From contig NZ_CP078138.1 in NCBI RefSeq assembly GCF_019212185.1, forward strand, positions 2,524,501 through 2,588,500: a stretch of DNA of 64,000 bases, read 5' to 3'. The position numbers and the translations under genes are program-made. This document shows, in pieces, positions 55,531 through 63,813 of the stretch. The DNA is from Pseudomonas fluorescens. Its GTDB lineage: Bacteria; Pseudomonadota; Gammaproteobacteria; Pseudomonadales; Pseudomonadaceae. The notes under the pieces were generated by a model. That model was given only the letters and a program-made list of their open reading frames with translations. It did not search any database and was not told the origin of the DNA. Every line of letters starts with the position of its first letter. Position 1 is the first letter of the stretch.

Positions 55531-57546
55531 ATGCACAGTACGTTGATCTCAACCGGATGCAACCGTTTGCACAAGCGCAATGGCGACGTGGTTGCCTTTG
55601 ATGCCGACAAGATCCGCCAGGCGTTGATCGCTGCCGGCAAGGCCACCGGCGACTACACCGAGCTGGAAGTCGAGGGCTTGTTGCCGGCGGTGCTGGCGCG
55701 CTTGGAGGGTATGAGCCGGCTGCATGTCGAGCAGGTCCAGGACCGGGTCGAGCGAGTGTTGATGGACGCCGGTTACTTCAACGCGCTGCGCGCCTACATC
55801 GTCTACCGCGAACAGCACGGACGCATGCGCCGCGACCGGCGGACCATGGTCGAGGTCGCGACGTCGATGAACGAGTACCTCAATCGCGAAGACTGGCGCG
55901 TCCAGGCCAACGCCAACCAGGGCTATTCCCTCGGCGGCCTGGTGCTCAACGTCTCGGGCAAGGTCACTGCCAACTACTGGCTCGACGAGGTCTACAGCGA
56001 AGCCATCGGCCAGGCCCATCGCGAGGCGGATCTGCATGTGCATGACCTTGACATGCTCGCCGGCTACTGCGCCGGCTGGTCGCTGCGCACCCTGTTGCAC
56101 GAGGGCCTCAACGGCGTGCCGGGACGGGTCGAAGCCGGGCCGCCGAAGCACCTGAGCAGCGCCCTGGGGCAGATGGTCAACTTCCTCGGCACCCTGCAGA
56201 ACGAATGGGCCGGCGCCCAGGCCTTCAGTTCATTCGACACCTACCTGGCGCCCTACGTGCGCAAGGATCAGTTGCCCTATGACGAAGTGCGCCAGGCCAT
56301 CCAGGAGTTCATCTACAACCTCAACGTGCCCTCGCGCTGGGGCACCCAGACACCTTTTACCAACCTGACTTTCGACTGGGTCTGCCCGGAGGATTTGCGC
56401 GAACAGATCCCGGTAATCGGCGGTGAGGAAATGCCCTTTGCCTATGGCGAACTGCAAGTCGAAATGGACCTGCTCAATCGCGCCTACATCGAAGTGATGC
56501 AGGCCGGCGACGCCAAGGGCCGGGTGTTCACTTTTCCGATCCCGACCTACAACATCACCCACGACTTCCCCTGGGATAGCGAAAACGCCGACCGCCTGTT
56601 CGAAATGACCGCGCGCTACGGCCTGCCGTACTTCCAGAACTTCCTTAACTCGGACATGCAGCCCAACCAGGTGCGCTCGATGTGCTGCCGCCTGCAGCTG
56701 GACGTGCGCGAGTTGCTCAAGCGCGGAGGCGGGTTGTTCGGCTCGGCGGAACAGACCGGTTCGCTGGGGGTGGTGACGATCAACTGCGCGCGCCTGGGTT
56801 ATCTATTCAAGGGCGACAGCAGCGGTTTGCTGCAGCGCGTGGATGAGCTGATGGAGCTGGCGATGGAGAGCCTGGAGGTCAAGCGCAAGGTGATCCAGCA
56901 CCACATGGACGCCGGCCTGTACCCCTACACCAAGCGCTACCTGGGCACCTTGCGCAATCACTTCTCGACCATCGGCCTCAACGGCCTGCATGAAATGCTG
57001 CGCAATTTCAGCGGCGACGAGGAGGGCATGCACACCGAACAGGGCCGGCACTTCGCCGTGCAGTTGCTGGACCATGTGCGCGCGACCCTCGTGCGTTTCC
57101 AGGAAGAAACCGGCCACCTCTACAACCTCGAAGCCACCCCGGCGGAAGGCACCACCTACCGTTTCGCCAGGGAAGATTTGAAGCGCTACCCGGAGATTCT
57201 CCAGGCCGGCTGCCGCGAGGCGCCGTACTACACCAACTCTTCGCAGTTGCCGGTGGGCTACACCCAGGACCCGTTCGAGGCCCTGGAACTGCAGGACGAA
57301 CTGCAGTGCAAATACACCGGCGGCACCGTGCTGCACCTGTACATGGCCGAGCGGATTTCCTCGACCCAGGCCTGCAAGCAACTGGTGCGCAAGGCCCTCG
57401 GGCGCTTCCGTCTGCCGTACCTGACCGTGACCCCGACCTTCTCGATCTGCCCGGTCCACGGCTACCTCGCCGGCGAGCACGAGTTCTGCCCGAAATGCGA
57501 CGAAGCCCTGCTGTTGCAGGCGCAGAAAACCGCCAGCGTCCACTGA
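55531..57546 (+). CDS. nrdD: anaerobic ribonucleoside-triphosphate reductase, catalytic part
   Basis: The 671-residue protein is class III NrdD: an N-terminal ATP-cone (about 10-100), active-site cysteines C180 (LAGYCAGWS) and C385/386 (RSMCCRLQ), and a C-terminal metal site CPVHGYLAGEHEFCPKC. It stops straight after this site, so the glycyl-radical loop normally at the end (RVCGYLG in E. coli) is missing. That loop is encoded by the next small gene. ATG 55531 follows GGGGGC and homology starts near it. It makes dNTPs without oxygen. Confidence 0.94.
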   Translation: MHSTLISTGCNRLHKRNGDVVAFDADKIRQALIAAGKATGDYTELEVEGLLPAVLARLEGMSRLHVEQVQDRVERVLMDAGYFNALRAYIVYREQHGRMRRDRRTMVEVATSMNEYLNREDWRVQANANQGYSLGGLVLNVSGKVTANYWLDEVYSEAIGQAHREADLHVHDLDMLAGYCAGWSLRTLLHEGLNGVPGRVEAGPPKHLSSALGQMVNFLGTLQNEWAGAQAFSSFDTYLAPYVRKDQLPYDEVRQAIQEFIYNLNVPSRWGTQTPFTNLTFDWVCPEDLREQIPVIGGEEMPFAYGELQVEMDLLNRAYIEVMQAGDAKGRVFTFPIPTYNITHDFPWDSENADRLFEMTARYGLPYFQNFLNSDMQPNQVRSMCCRLQLDVRELLKRGGGLFGSAEQTGSLGVVTINCARLGYLFKGDSSGLLQRVDELMELAMESLEVKRKVIQHHMDAGLYPYTKRYLGTLRNHFSTIGLNGLHEMLRNFSGDEEGMHTEQGRHFAVQLLDHVRATLVRFQEETGHLYNLEATPAEGTTYRFAREDLKRYPEILQAGCREAPYYTNSSQLPVGYTQDPFEALELQDELQCKYTGGTVLHLYMAERISSTQACKQLVRKALGRFRLPYLTVTPTFSICPVHGYLAGEHEFCPKCDEALLLQAQKTASVH

Positions 57547-57578
57547 TTTCGATCCACCCAACCGCAAGGAGCTACACC

Positions 57579-57746
57579 ATGACTGCATCGACAACACTGC
57601 CCCAGGCGCAACGTCAACGCTGTGAAGTCTGGACCCGGGTGATGGGCTATCACCGCCCGGTCTCGGCCTTCAACCCGGGCAAACAATCGGAGCACCGCGA
57701 GCGCGTACATTTCACTGAAAGCGCGGCGCTGGCCGGGCGCCAATGA
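57579..57746 (+). CDS. free-standing glycyl-radical peptide of NrdD
   Basis: The 55-residue peptide has CEVWTRVMGYHRPVSAFNPGK (here the loop WTRVMGYHRP then FNPGKQSEHRER), which lines up with the RRVCGYLG...PFNAGKQEEVKRRV end of E. coli NrdD; the Gly of VMGYH is the likely radical residue. CAAGGAG precedes ATG 57579, 32 bp after nrdD, and its stop overlaps the nrdG ATG (ATGA). It seems to complement NrdD in trans. It is too short for many gene finders. Confidence 0.85.
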   Translation: MTASTTLPQAQRQRCEVWTRVMGYHRPVSAFNPGKQSEHRERVHFTESAALAGRQ

Positions 57747-58441
57747 GCCGAATGCTCAGGGTCGGGGGCCTGTTGCCCCTGACCACCATCGACTATCCGG
57801 GGCTACTCGCCTGTGTGCTGTTTTGCCAGGGGTGCGCCTGGCGTTGTCGTTACTGCCATAACCCGCAACTGATCCCGCCTCGGGGTACCGAGGAAATGGA
57901 CTGGCTGCGGGTTCTGGCGTTTCTGCAGCGCCGTCAGGATTTGCTCGATGCAGTGGTGTTCAGTGGTGGCGAGCCGACCTTGCAGCACGGCCTGCGGGGT
58001 GCCATGGATGAAGTGCGCGAGATGGGTTTTCGCATCGGTTTGCACAGCGCCGGGATCAAGCCGCAGGCGTTCGCCAAGGCGGTGGATGGGGCGGATTGGG
58101 TGGGCTTCGACGTCAAGGCGTTGCCTGAAGATACCCAGCTGATTACCCGGGTCGGCGGCAGCGGCGCGGCCAATTGGTGCAGCCTCGATTATCTGCTGGC
58201 CAGCGGGGTCGACTATGAATGTCGCACCACGGTGCACTGGCACCTGATCGATCCGACGCGGCTGCTGACCCTGGCCCGGCGTTTAAGCGAGCGCGGGGTC
58301 AAGCGCTACGCGGTGCAACTGGTGCGCACCGAGCAGATGTTCGATCCCTTGCTGCCAAGCCTTTCGGTCCATGGGGCAGCGCTACCGGAGTTGTGGCAGG
58401 CACTGCGTGAGTTGTTCCCGGTGTTTGTCTTGCGCGGATGA
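57743..58441 (+). CDS. nrdG: anaerobic ribonucleotide reductase activase NrdG
   Basis: The 232-residue protein is a radical SAM activase: the TTIDYPGLLACVLFCQGC start and the cluster motif CAWRCRYCHNP are typical. It generates the glycyl radical on the reductase using SAM and a [4Fe-4S] cluster. The start overlaps the stop of the glycyl-radical peptide gene, so both are made together. Confidence 0.95.
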   Translation: MSRMLRVGGLLPLTTIDYPGLLACVLFCQGCAWRCRYCHNPQLIPPRGTEEMDWLRVLAFLQRRQDLLDAVVFSGGEPTLQHGLRGAMDEVREMGFRIGLHSAGIKPQAFAKAVDGADWVGFDVKALPEDTQLITRVGGSGAANWCSLDYLLASGVDYECRTTVHWHLIDPTRLLTLARRLSERGVKRYAVQLVRTEQMFDPLLPSLSVHGAALPELWQALRELFPVFVLRG

Positions 58442-58455
58442 CGGGGCAGGGCGAT

Positions 58456-59835
58456 TCAGGCCCAGCCCCAGAACTGCAGCCACCAACCCACACCGATCAT
58501 GCCAACGGCCAGCAGCAGACAGGCGCTGGCCGCGAGTTGCCGTTGCAAAGGCAGACGCGCGCTGTTCAGACGTTGCCAGCCCAGCAGCAGACTCCAGGCC
58601 ATCGCCGCCAGCAGCAACGCCGCTCGGGCCGGCTGCACCCAGTCCAGGATCAGGCCTTCATAGCGCAGCAATTTCACCGTGGTCGCCGACAGGCCGAGAA
58701 ACAGCCCGGCGCCACCCAGGGGTGTGAGTGTCAGGGCCAGCGGCCAATAGAGTGTTCGATCTCCCGCCAAACGCGCCGCCATCCTTGTTATCAGAACCAG
58801 CGCGCCGCCGAGCAGCAGCGAACTCAGCCCCAGGTAGGCGACGATGCTGAAACCGTCGAGCCAGCTGAAACTGTCGTTGAGTTGCGGGTAGTGAGTAAGC
58901 AGCCACCAAGGCGCGTTATCGGCCAGGGCCCAGAGTTGATCGTGCTCCACCAGCCATTGCGCGAGGCTCTGTTTGAGGGTGATGAACCACGGGCTGACCG
59001 TCCACTGGAACGCGCCCATGGCCAAGCCGATCACCCCGAACAGCAGCAGGCGCGCGTCCCAGGGTGAGAGGTTCTGCGCGCTCGCCTGGACAATCTCCTG
59101 ATTGCTCGAACGGGCGATCAATTGCACCGCCCCGCGTTGCCCGCTGCAGCGTCCGCAGGCGTGGCAGTCGCTGGCGCCGCGCATGCGGCGGATATCCAGC
59201 AGCGGCGCGCAATTGGGCGGTGGCAAGCGCGCGGCGGAGTTTTCCAGCCAGCGCTGTTCATCGACCCGAAAATGCACCGGCGCCAGGCGTGCCAGCAGGC
59301 CGAACACGCCGCTCACCGGGCACAGGTAGCGGCACCAGATGCGTTTGCCGCGGGCGAACAGAAAACCCACCAGTACCGCCGCCACGGTGGATCCGCCGAG
59401 AATCAGCAGCGCCGCCTGGGCGTAGTCGTAGACGCTGATGAGTTGGCCATAGAGGGTGGTCAGGTAGAACGCCAACGTCGGCCAGCCGCCCCAGCGCAAC
59501 CAGCGCGGCACTCGCAGGCCCTTGCCATGCTGGCTGGCCCACTCGCTGAGTGAGCCTTCGGGGCACAACACGCCGCACCAGAGCCGACCGAACAGCACAA
59601 TCGACAGCAGCACGAACGGCCACCAGATGCCCCAGAACAGAAACTGCGCGAGCAGGGTCAGGTTATCGAGGATCCGCGCCTGGCTGTCCGGCAGCGGCAG
59701 CATCGCCGGGAGTAGCAACAGCACGGCGTAGAACAGCACCACCAGCCATTGCAGCCCACGAATCACTCGCGCGTGCCGGCGCATGCCGTCGCCCAGGCGT
59801 TGCAGCCAGCGATTGTGCGCACTCAGCCCAGGCAT
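58456..59835 (-). CDS. ftrD: polyferredoxin membrane protein of iron uptake (FtrD/NapH-like)
   Basis: The 459-residue protein has about ten transmembrane segments with cytoplasmic cysteine motifs WCGVLCPEG, WCRYLCPVSG and NC...CHACGRC, the NapH/FtrD layout. In ftr systems it is thought to supply or remove electrons during Fe2+ passage. ATG 59835 follows AGGAGCC and overlaps ftrC by 13 bp. It converges on nrdG with only 14 bp between stops. Confidence 0.85.
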   Translation of the reverse strand: MPGLSAHNRWLQRLGDGMRRHARVIRGLQWLVVLFYAVLLLLPAMLPLPDSQARILDNLTLLAQFLFWGIWWPFVLLSIVLFGRLWCGVLCPEGSLSEWASQHGKGLRVPRWLRWGGWPTLAFYLTTLYGQLISVYDYAQAALLILGGSTVAAVLVGFLFARGKRIWCRYLCPVSGVFGLLARLAPVHFRVDEQRWLENSAARLPPPNCAPLLDIRRMRGASDCHACGRCSGQRGAVQLIARSSNQEIVQASAQNLSPWDARLLLFGVIGLAMGAFQWTVSPWFITLKQSLAQWLVEHDQLWALADNAPWWLLTHYPQLNDSFSWLDGFSIVAYLGLSSLLLGGALVLITRMAARLAGDRTLYWPLALTLTPLGGAGLFLGLSATTVKLLRYEGLILDWVQPARAALLLAAMAWSLLLGWQRLNSARLPLQRQLAASACLLLAVGMIGVGWWLQFWGWA

Positions 59836-60677
59836 GGCAGCGGCTCCTCGCGGCGTTGTCGCAGCCAGCCGGCGATCAGCAGCCAGTAACCGAGCCACAC
59901 CGCCAGGGTCAGGGCGCTGGGAGTCGCCCGATAGCCGGCGAATCCCGCGAGGAAACCGCCGATGCCATGGCTGTCATTGAGCCAATGGCTGCTGTCCCAC
60001 AGCGCGTCGCCGACGCTGCCGTAGACCCATTCCGGCAGGTCCATGGCCAGCAGTTGACCGCCGATGCGCTCGCTGGCGCTGACCAGCAATGCGGCGCCGA
60101 GCATCAGCAGCACGGCTTCGCTGAGGGCGAAGAAACGCCGCCAGGAAATAAACCGTCGACTGCTGTGCAGCAAGACAATGGTCAGCGCCGACAGCACCAG
60201 GCCCAACAGCCCGCCAACGGCGAACAGCCCCAGCTCCGGCCCGCGCAACCGCGCCCCGGCGCCATAGAGGAAGACCACGGTTTCACTGCCTTCGCGGCTG
60301 ACCGCCAGCAGCGCCAGCAGCATCAGGCCCAGGCCACCCCGGCGAGCCAGATGCTGGTCGGCGTGGCGCTGCAGGTCCTGCTTGAGGCTGCGGCCGTGGC
60401 GATGCATCCAGCCGACCATCTGCACCATCAGCAAACTGGCGATCAGCGCCATCCCGGCCTGGAACCATTCGTTCAGCGCGCCGCTCATGGCGTCGCCGGC
60501 AAACATGATCAGCAGCGCCAGCAGGCCCGAGAGCAACAGCCCCAGCAGCACACCGCTCCAGAGGAATTTACTCAGCCGGTGGCTTTGGCTCTGCTGGCTG
60601 ATCCAGGCCTGAAGAATACCGATGACCAGCAGCGCCTCGACGCTTTCACGCCAGACGATGAACATTGATTGATTCAT
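59823..60677 (-). CDS. ftrC: FTR1-family iron permease
   Basis: The 284-residue protein has seven hydrophobic segments and the two REXXE motifs of FTR1 permeases (FIVWRESVEALL and LAVSREGSETVVF). It carries iron through the inner membrane. ATG 60677 is chosen because CGGAGC precedes it. It lies in a four-gene operon with ftrB and ftrA upstream and ftrD downstream. Confidence 0.93.
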   Translation of the reverse strand: MNQSMFIVWRESVEALLVIGILQAWISQQSQSHRLSKFLWSGVLLGLLLSGLLALLIMFAGDAMSGALNEWFQAGMALIASLLMVQMVGWMHRHGRSLKQDLQRHADQHLARRGGLGLMLLALLAVSREGSETVVFLYGAGARLRGPELGLFAVGGLLGLVLSALTIVLLHSSRRFISWRRFFALSEAVLLMLGAALLVSASERIGGQLLAMDLPEWVYGSVGDALWDSSHWLNDSHGIGGFLAGFAGYRATPSALTLAVWLGYWLLIAGWLRQRREEPLPCLG

Positions 60678-60699
60678 GCAAGCTCCGTAGGTCAACGGC

Positions 60700-61029
60700 T
60701 CACTTGGCGAGGATGCCGCCTTCTGGCAGCTGGGGGTTGAACTCGTCGAAGAAGGGGTAGTGACCGGGTTTGAGGGGATGAATGACGACGAAGGTGGTGA
60801 CCCCGGGCGACAGGACTTTCTCCACCCGCAACGGCGTGCTTTCGAATTCGGCGGGCCCCTGGCCGATGTTTTTCAGGACGATCTTGAAGCGCTGCCCCGC
60901 CGGCACTTCGAGCACGGCGGGGGAGAAGTGGCCGTCGTTCAGGCTCAGTTCATAGCTGGGCAATTCGGCCAACGCCGGCAGCGGCAGGGCGGCGGCCAGC
61001 AGCAGCCAGGCGATCGGCGGGCGTTTCAT
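60700..61029 (-). CDS. ftrB: cupredoxin-like periplasmic protein FtrB
   Basis: The 109-residue protein has a signal peptide ending ALA before ELPSY, then a cupredoxin fold (PAVLEVPAGQRFKIVLKNIGQGPAEFES, HPLKPGHYPFFDEFN). The usual copper cysteine is absent; acidic residues stand there, as in the FtrB/EfeO-like group. It may oxidise or hand over Fe2+ to the permease. Its ATG directly follows the ftrA stop (TAAATG). Confidence 0.85.
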   Translation of the reverse strand: MKRPPIAWLLLAAALPLPALAELPSYELSLNDGHFSPAVLEVPAGQRFKIVLKNIGQGPAEFESTPLRVEKVLSPGVTTFVVIHPLKPGHYPFFDEFNPQLPEGGILAK

Positions 61030-61560
61030 TTAATAGCCGCCTTTTTTACCGATGCCGGCGTAGACGAACTCGTAGTGCAGTTCGCAGCGTTCGAACCAGG
61101 GCGCGACGCCGGTTTCCTTGTCGGTGTGACGGCCCAGTGAGCCATGGCCGCCGGGTGGCAGCAGGGTGAAGGTCAGTTGGTATTTGCCTGGGCCGAGCAG
61201 CTTGACGTTGTCACCGTAGTGCGGCCCGTCGTTGGCGACCATGGCGTGGAAATCGCCCTGGATCTGCTCGTCGCTGCCCTGTTTTTTCAGGTTGAACGAG
61301 ACGTTGAGGTAAGGCACGAAACTGCCTTCCTGAAAGCCCTGGCGATTGTCGGCGGTGGCGCGGATGTCGGCTTCCAGGTGGACATCGGAATCGGCGGTGG
61401 CGCGCATCATCCCCGCCGGTTCCATTTCGATCGGCTGCAAATACACCGCCCCGACTTCCAGCCCCGGGCACAACTGCGGCGCACCGATCGGGTATTCCTT
61501 GGCCTGCGCCAGCGGAGTGAGCAGGAACAGGGCGAGTGACAGCGAAAACGCGGTACGCAT
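61030..61560 (-). CDS. ftrA: periplasmic iron-binding protein of the P19/FtrA family
   Basis: The 176-residue protein has a signal peptide (ending LAQA before KEYPIGAP) and P19 metal residues: PIEMEPAGMM, DVHLEADI and GDFHAMVANDGPHYGDNVKL. P19 proteins collect Fe2+ and copper in the periplasm for FTR1 uptake. It heads the operon; an FNR-like box and -10 lie upstream. Confidence 0.9.
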   Translation of the reverse strand: MRTAFSLSLALFLLTPLAQAKEYPIGAPQLCPGLEVGAVYLQPIEMEPAGMMRATADSDVHLEADIRATADNRQGFQEGSFVPYLNVSFNLKKQGSDEQIQGDFHAMVANDGPHYGDNVKLLGPGKYQLTFTLLPPGGHGSLGRHTDKETGVAPWFERCELHYEFVYAGIGKKGGY

Positions 61561-61593
61561 GGTGGATTCCTGAGACGGCGGAGTGGGAAGCCG

Positions 61594-61635
61594 AGTCTAG
61601 GAAGCTTTGTTGTAAACAATAATGATTGTGATCAA
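61594..61635 (-). promoter_or_regulatory. FNR-like promoter of the ftr operon
   Basis: On the minus strand TTGATCACAATCAT (61622-61635) fits TTGAT-N4-ATCAA with one mismatch. Spaced for class II activation, TAGACT (61594-61599) serves as -10 and the start would be near 61587, 27 bases before the ATG. The AT-rich flank may also include a Fur site. Confidence 0.6.
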
Positions 61636-61647
61636 GTTTTGAAGAAA

Positions 61648-61995
61648 TCAGCCGGCCGGGTCTTCCCGCCGCTGAAAGCGTTCGGCGCGCTCCACACTGT
61701 GGACCATCTGCTGCGCCGCATGCAGGGTCAGCGGATGTTGGGTGAAACCGGGGCGCGGCGAAATGTACTCGGCCATCTCCCGGGCCACCTCGCGCTGGCG
61801 CTCCGAACCCTCGGCCAGCAGCGCGACTACCAGGTTTTCCAGGGCAATCACCCGCACCCGCAGGTGCACCAGTTCGGCATGGGTCAGGGCCGGTGGGGTG
61901 GTAAAGGCCTCGTTGTCGAGGGTGCTGACAATGCCCTGGTCGTCCCAGGTCGACAGCGGCGGCACAGTGTTTGGAGCAGGATTCTTGTTGAGCAT
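61648..61995 (-). CDS. conserved hypothetical protein
   Basis: The 115-residue protein (ATG 61995 with GGAG upstream) has a Pro/Thr-rich start, then a helix-forming stretch (LTHAELVHLRVRVIALENLVVALLAEGSERQREVAREMAEYI) and a basic tail. No signal peptide or transmembrane segment. I do not recognise a named family, though similar short proteins are common in Pseudomonas. Confidence 0.65.
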   Translation of the reverse strand: MLNKNPAPNTVPPLSTWDDQGIVSTLDNEAFTTPPALTHAELVHLRVRVIALENLVVALLAEGSERQREVAREMAEYISPRPGFTQHPLTLHAAQQMVHSVERAERFQRREDPAG

Positions 61996-62098
61996 CGGGT
62001 TATCTCCAGGTGACGTTTATTCAGGATATACGCGTTGTCGGCTATCGCTAGCAGCGGAGCTCCCACAGAGATCACAAGAACTGCGGTCACAGCGAAAC

Positions 62099-62198
62099 AT
62101 GTAGGAGCTGGCTTGCCAGCGAAGAACTCAGCGACACCGCGTCATCCAGAATGAACGCGGTGTCTGGGCGTTTTTCGCGAGCGAGCTCGCTCCTACAA
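62099..62198. repeat. REP-type inverted pair
   Basis: TGTAGGAGCTGGCTTGCCAG at the left and GAGCGAGCTCGCTCCTACA at the right enclose a hairpin, in the 418-bp gap between the hypothetical gene and the DUF3079 gene. Confidence 0.7.
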
Positions 62199-62250
62199 TG
62201 GTGTGTTGTATTGCCGCGGCCACCGCCGGCCTTGTGGTCGACCACAAAAC

Positions 62251-62326
62251 CTGTAGGAGCCAGCCTGCTGGCGATGAGGCCATCAGCTCACACCGCATCA
62301 ACTTCATCGCTAGCATGCTCCCCCAG
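62251..62326. repeat. REP-type inverted pair (diverged)
   Basis: CTGTAGGAGCCAGCCTGCTG and CGCTAGCATGCTCCCCCAG form a weak pair, close to the FNR box of the next gene. Confidence 0.55.
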
Positions 62327-62344
62327 AGGTGCTTCCCCAGATTC

Positions 62345-62386
62345 TTGATTTGCATCAAGGCCGGCAGCACGCGAGAGGATTAGATT
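62345..62386 (+). promoter_or_regulatory. perfect FNR/Anr/Dnr box and -10 of the DUF3079 gene
   Basis: TTGATTTGCATCAA (62345-62358) is a perfect match. TAGATT (62381-62386) is correctly placed as -10 for a start near 62393, a 26-base leader to the ATG. Confidence 0.82.
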
Positions 62387-62418
62387 GAACCTGCGCCCCT
62401 CACTTCCCGGAGATCGGC

Positions 62419-62640
62419 ATGGCCAAGCATTTCCCCGACAACCCCAGCCACCCCGAGCGCATCTGCTGGGGCTGTGACCGCTATTGCCCGGCCAAATCCC
62501 TGGCCTGCGGCAACGGTGCCGACCGGACCATGCATCCGGTGGAGGTGTTTGGCGAGGATTGGAATGCGCCGAACGACTGGGGCCTGGCCGCAGCCACCTC
62601 CGAGCAGGCTGCAGAAGCCCCGTTGATCGTCAAATCCTGA
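62419..62640 (+). CDS. DUF3079 small cysteine-rich protein
   Basis: The 73-residue protein has four cysteines in ICWGCDRYCPAKSLACGNG, possible metal ligands, and the family's MHPVEVFGEDW. It is a DUF3079 member; no role is established. GGAG precedes ATG 62419, and a perfect FNR box lies at the right distance, so it should be made at low oxygen. Confidence 0.83.
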   Translation: MAKHFPDNPSHPERICWGCDRYCPAKSLACGNGADRTMHPVEVFGEDWNAPNDWGLAAATSEQAAEAPLIVKS

Positions 62641-62707
62641 GCGTCGCCCCCCCGTAAATCGCCCGCCAACATCCCTTCTCGCCATCACCACTCGGCGTTT
62701 CATTGCA

Positions 62708-63796
62708 TCACCCGTGAGGGTTTGGAGCAGAAGAGCACGGTGAGTCGGTTTTTGCAGGTGTTGGTGGTTTGCCGGTGGCCGGGTCGAGGACCATGGCGTT
62801 GGCCAGTTGCTGGATCAGCGCCGGGCTGGGCTTTTCCGGGGGGATGTTGGCGAGGCGTTCTTCGAGCCATTGCAGTTTGCCGTCCCAGGCGGGGAGTTTG
62901 GCGGGGGGCAGGGGGACGATGTCGTTGAGTTCCGGGACTTTGGGATTGACGTAGGAATAGCCATAGAGCACTTTCCAGATCTTCTCGTAACGTTCGGCAC
63001 GTTCGAGATCTTCGGTTTGAGCGAGGTAATGCAGTTGATCATCTGGCTTGGGGCCTCGGAAACTTTTTGCCAGGAAAGAAGCAGAGGTACTATCACCGGC
63101 CGCAACTCCTAACTGAAAGGCTTCCATTGCCTCTTGATATTGTCCATCAGTCGATAGGTGAACACCCAACACTCTTGCTGCTATGCCGTGACCTTGCGCT
63201 GCAGCACATTGGCGCATTGATAAGGCTACTGTTGGCGCAATACTGATCGGTGCCAACTTCTCGGCTATGTCGTACTGAGCCTGGGCATTGCCCTCATCAG
63301 CGGCTTTTCGGAAATAACGCAAGGCCATCTCCGGATCCTGTTGCAGGCCGGCCGAACCCTGCTTCAAAAAAATCCCCACGAAGTAGTAACCCGTCGCCAC
63401 ATTCTTATCGATCAGTTGTTGGCTGAGGCGCAGGTGCTCTTGGCCACGTAAGCTGAAGTTGCCGCGCATCGCGCCGTTCTGCAGGTTGATATTGGCCTTG
63501 AAGTGGCCGTTCTCGGCGGCAATGCGATACAGACGCTCAATCTCGGTATCAACAGTTTTATCTTGCTTGAGCACGTTGTTTTTTTGCAGCCAGCGAGCGT
63601 ACTGGAACAGCACATCAGCCTCGGCAGAAGCCGCGGGAATCTGCTCATGGGCGCAGGTGAAATCCAGCTTGGCCTTGATTTCACTCAGTGGATTCAAGGT
63701 TACTTCCGGGGTCGAACGGCCGCTGTCGCAAGCAACCAACAGCAGGCTCGACAACAGGAGTAACCCGCTCATCCGGCATACACGGTGGACGGTCAT
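62708..63796 (-). CDS. Sel1-like repeat lipoprotein
   Basis: The 362-residue protein has a lipobox (LLLLSSLLLVAC) and tandem helical Sel1/TPR-like units (ALRYFRKAADEGNAQAQYDIAEKL, AMEAFQLGVAAGDSTSASFL). Similar lipoproteins accompany type VI secretion effectors in Pseudomonas, and the upstream gene, cut by the window edge, may be its partner; this is inference. ATG 63796 follows GAGGAG by 10 bases. Confidence 0.75.
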   Translation of the reverse strand: MTVHRVCRMSGLLLLSSLLLVACDSGRSTPEVTLNPLSEIKAKLDFTCAHEQIPAASAEADVLFQYARWLQKNNVLKQDKTVDTEIERLYRIAAENGHFKANINLQNGAMRGNFSLRGQEHLRLSQQLIDKNVATGYYFVGIFLKQGSAGLQQDPEMALRYFRKAADEGNAQAQYDIAEKLAPISIAPTVALSMRQCAAAQGHGIAARVLGVHLSTDGQYQEAMEAFQLGVAAGDSTSASFLAKSFRGPKPDDQLHYLAQTEDLERAERYEKIWKVLYGYSYVNPKVPELNDIVPLPPAKLPAWDGKLQWLEERLANIPPEKPSPALIQQLANAMVLDPATGKPPTPAKTDSPCSSAPNPHG

Positions 63797-63813
63797 ATCC
63801 GAATCGCTCCTCA

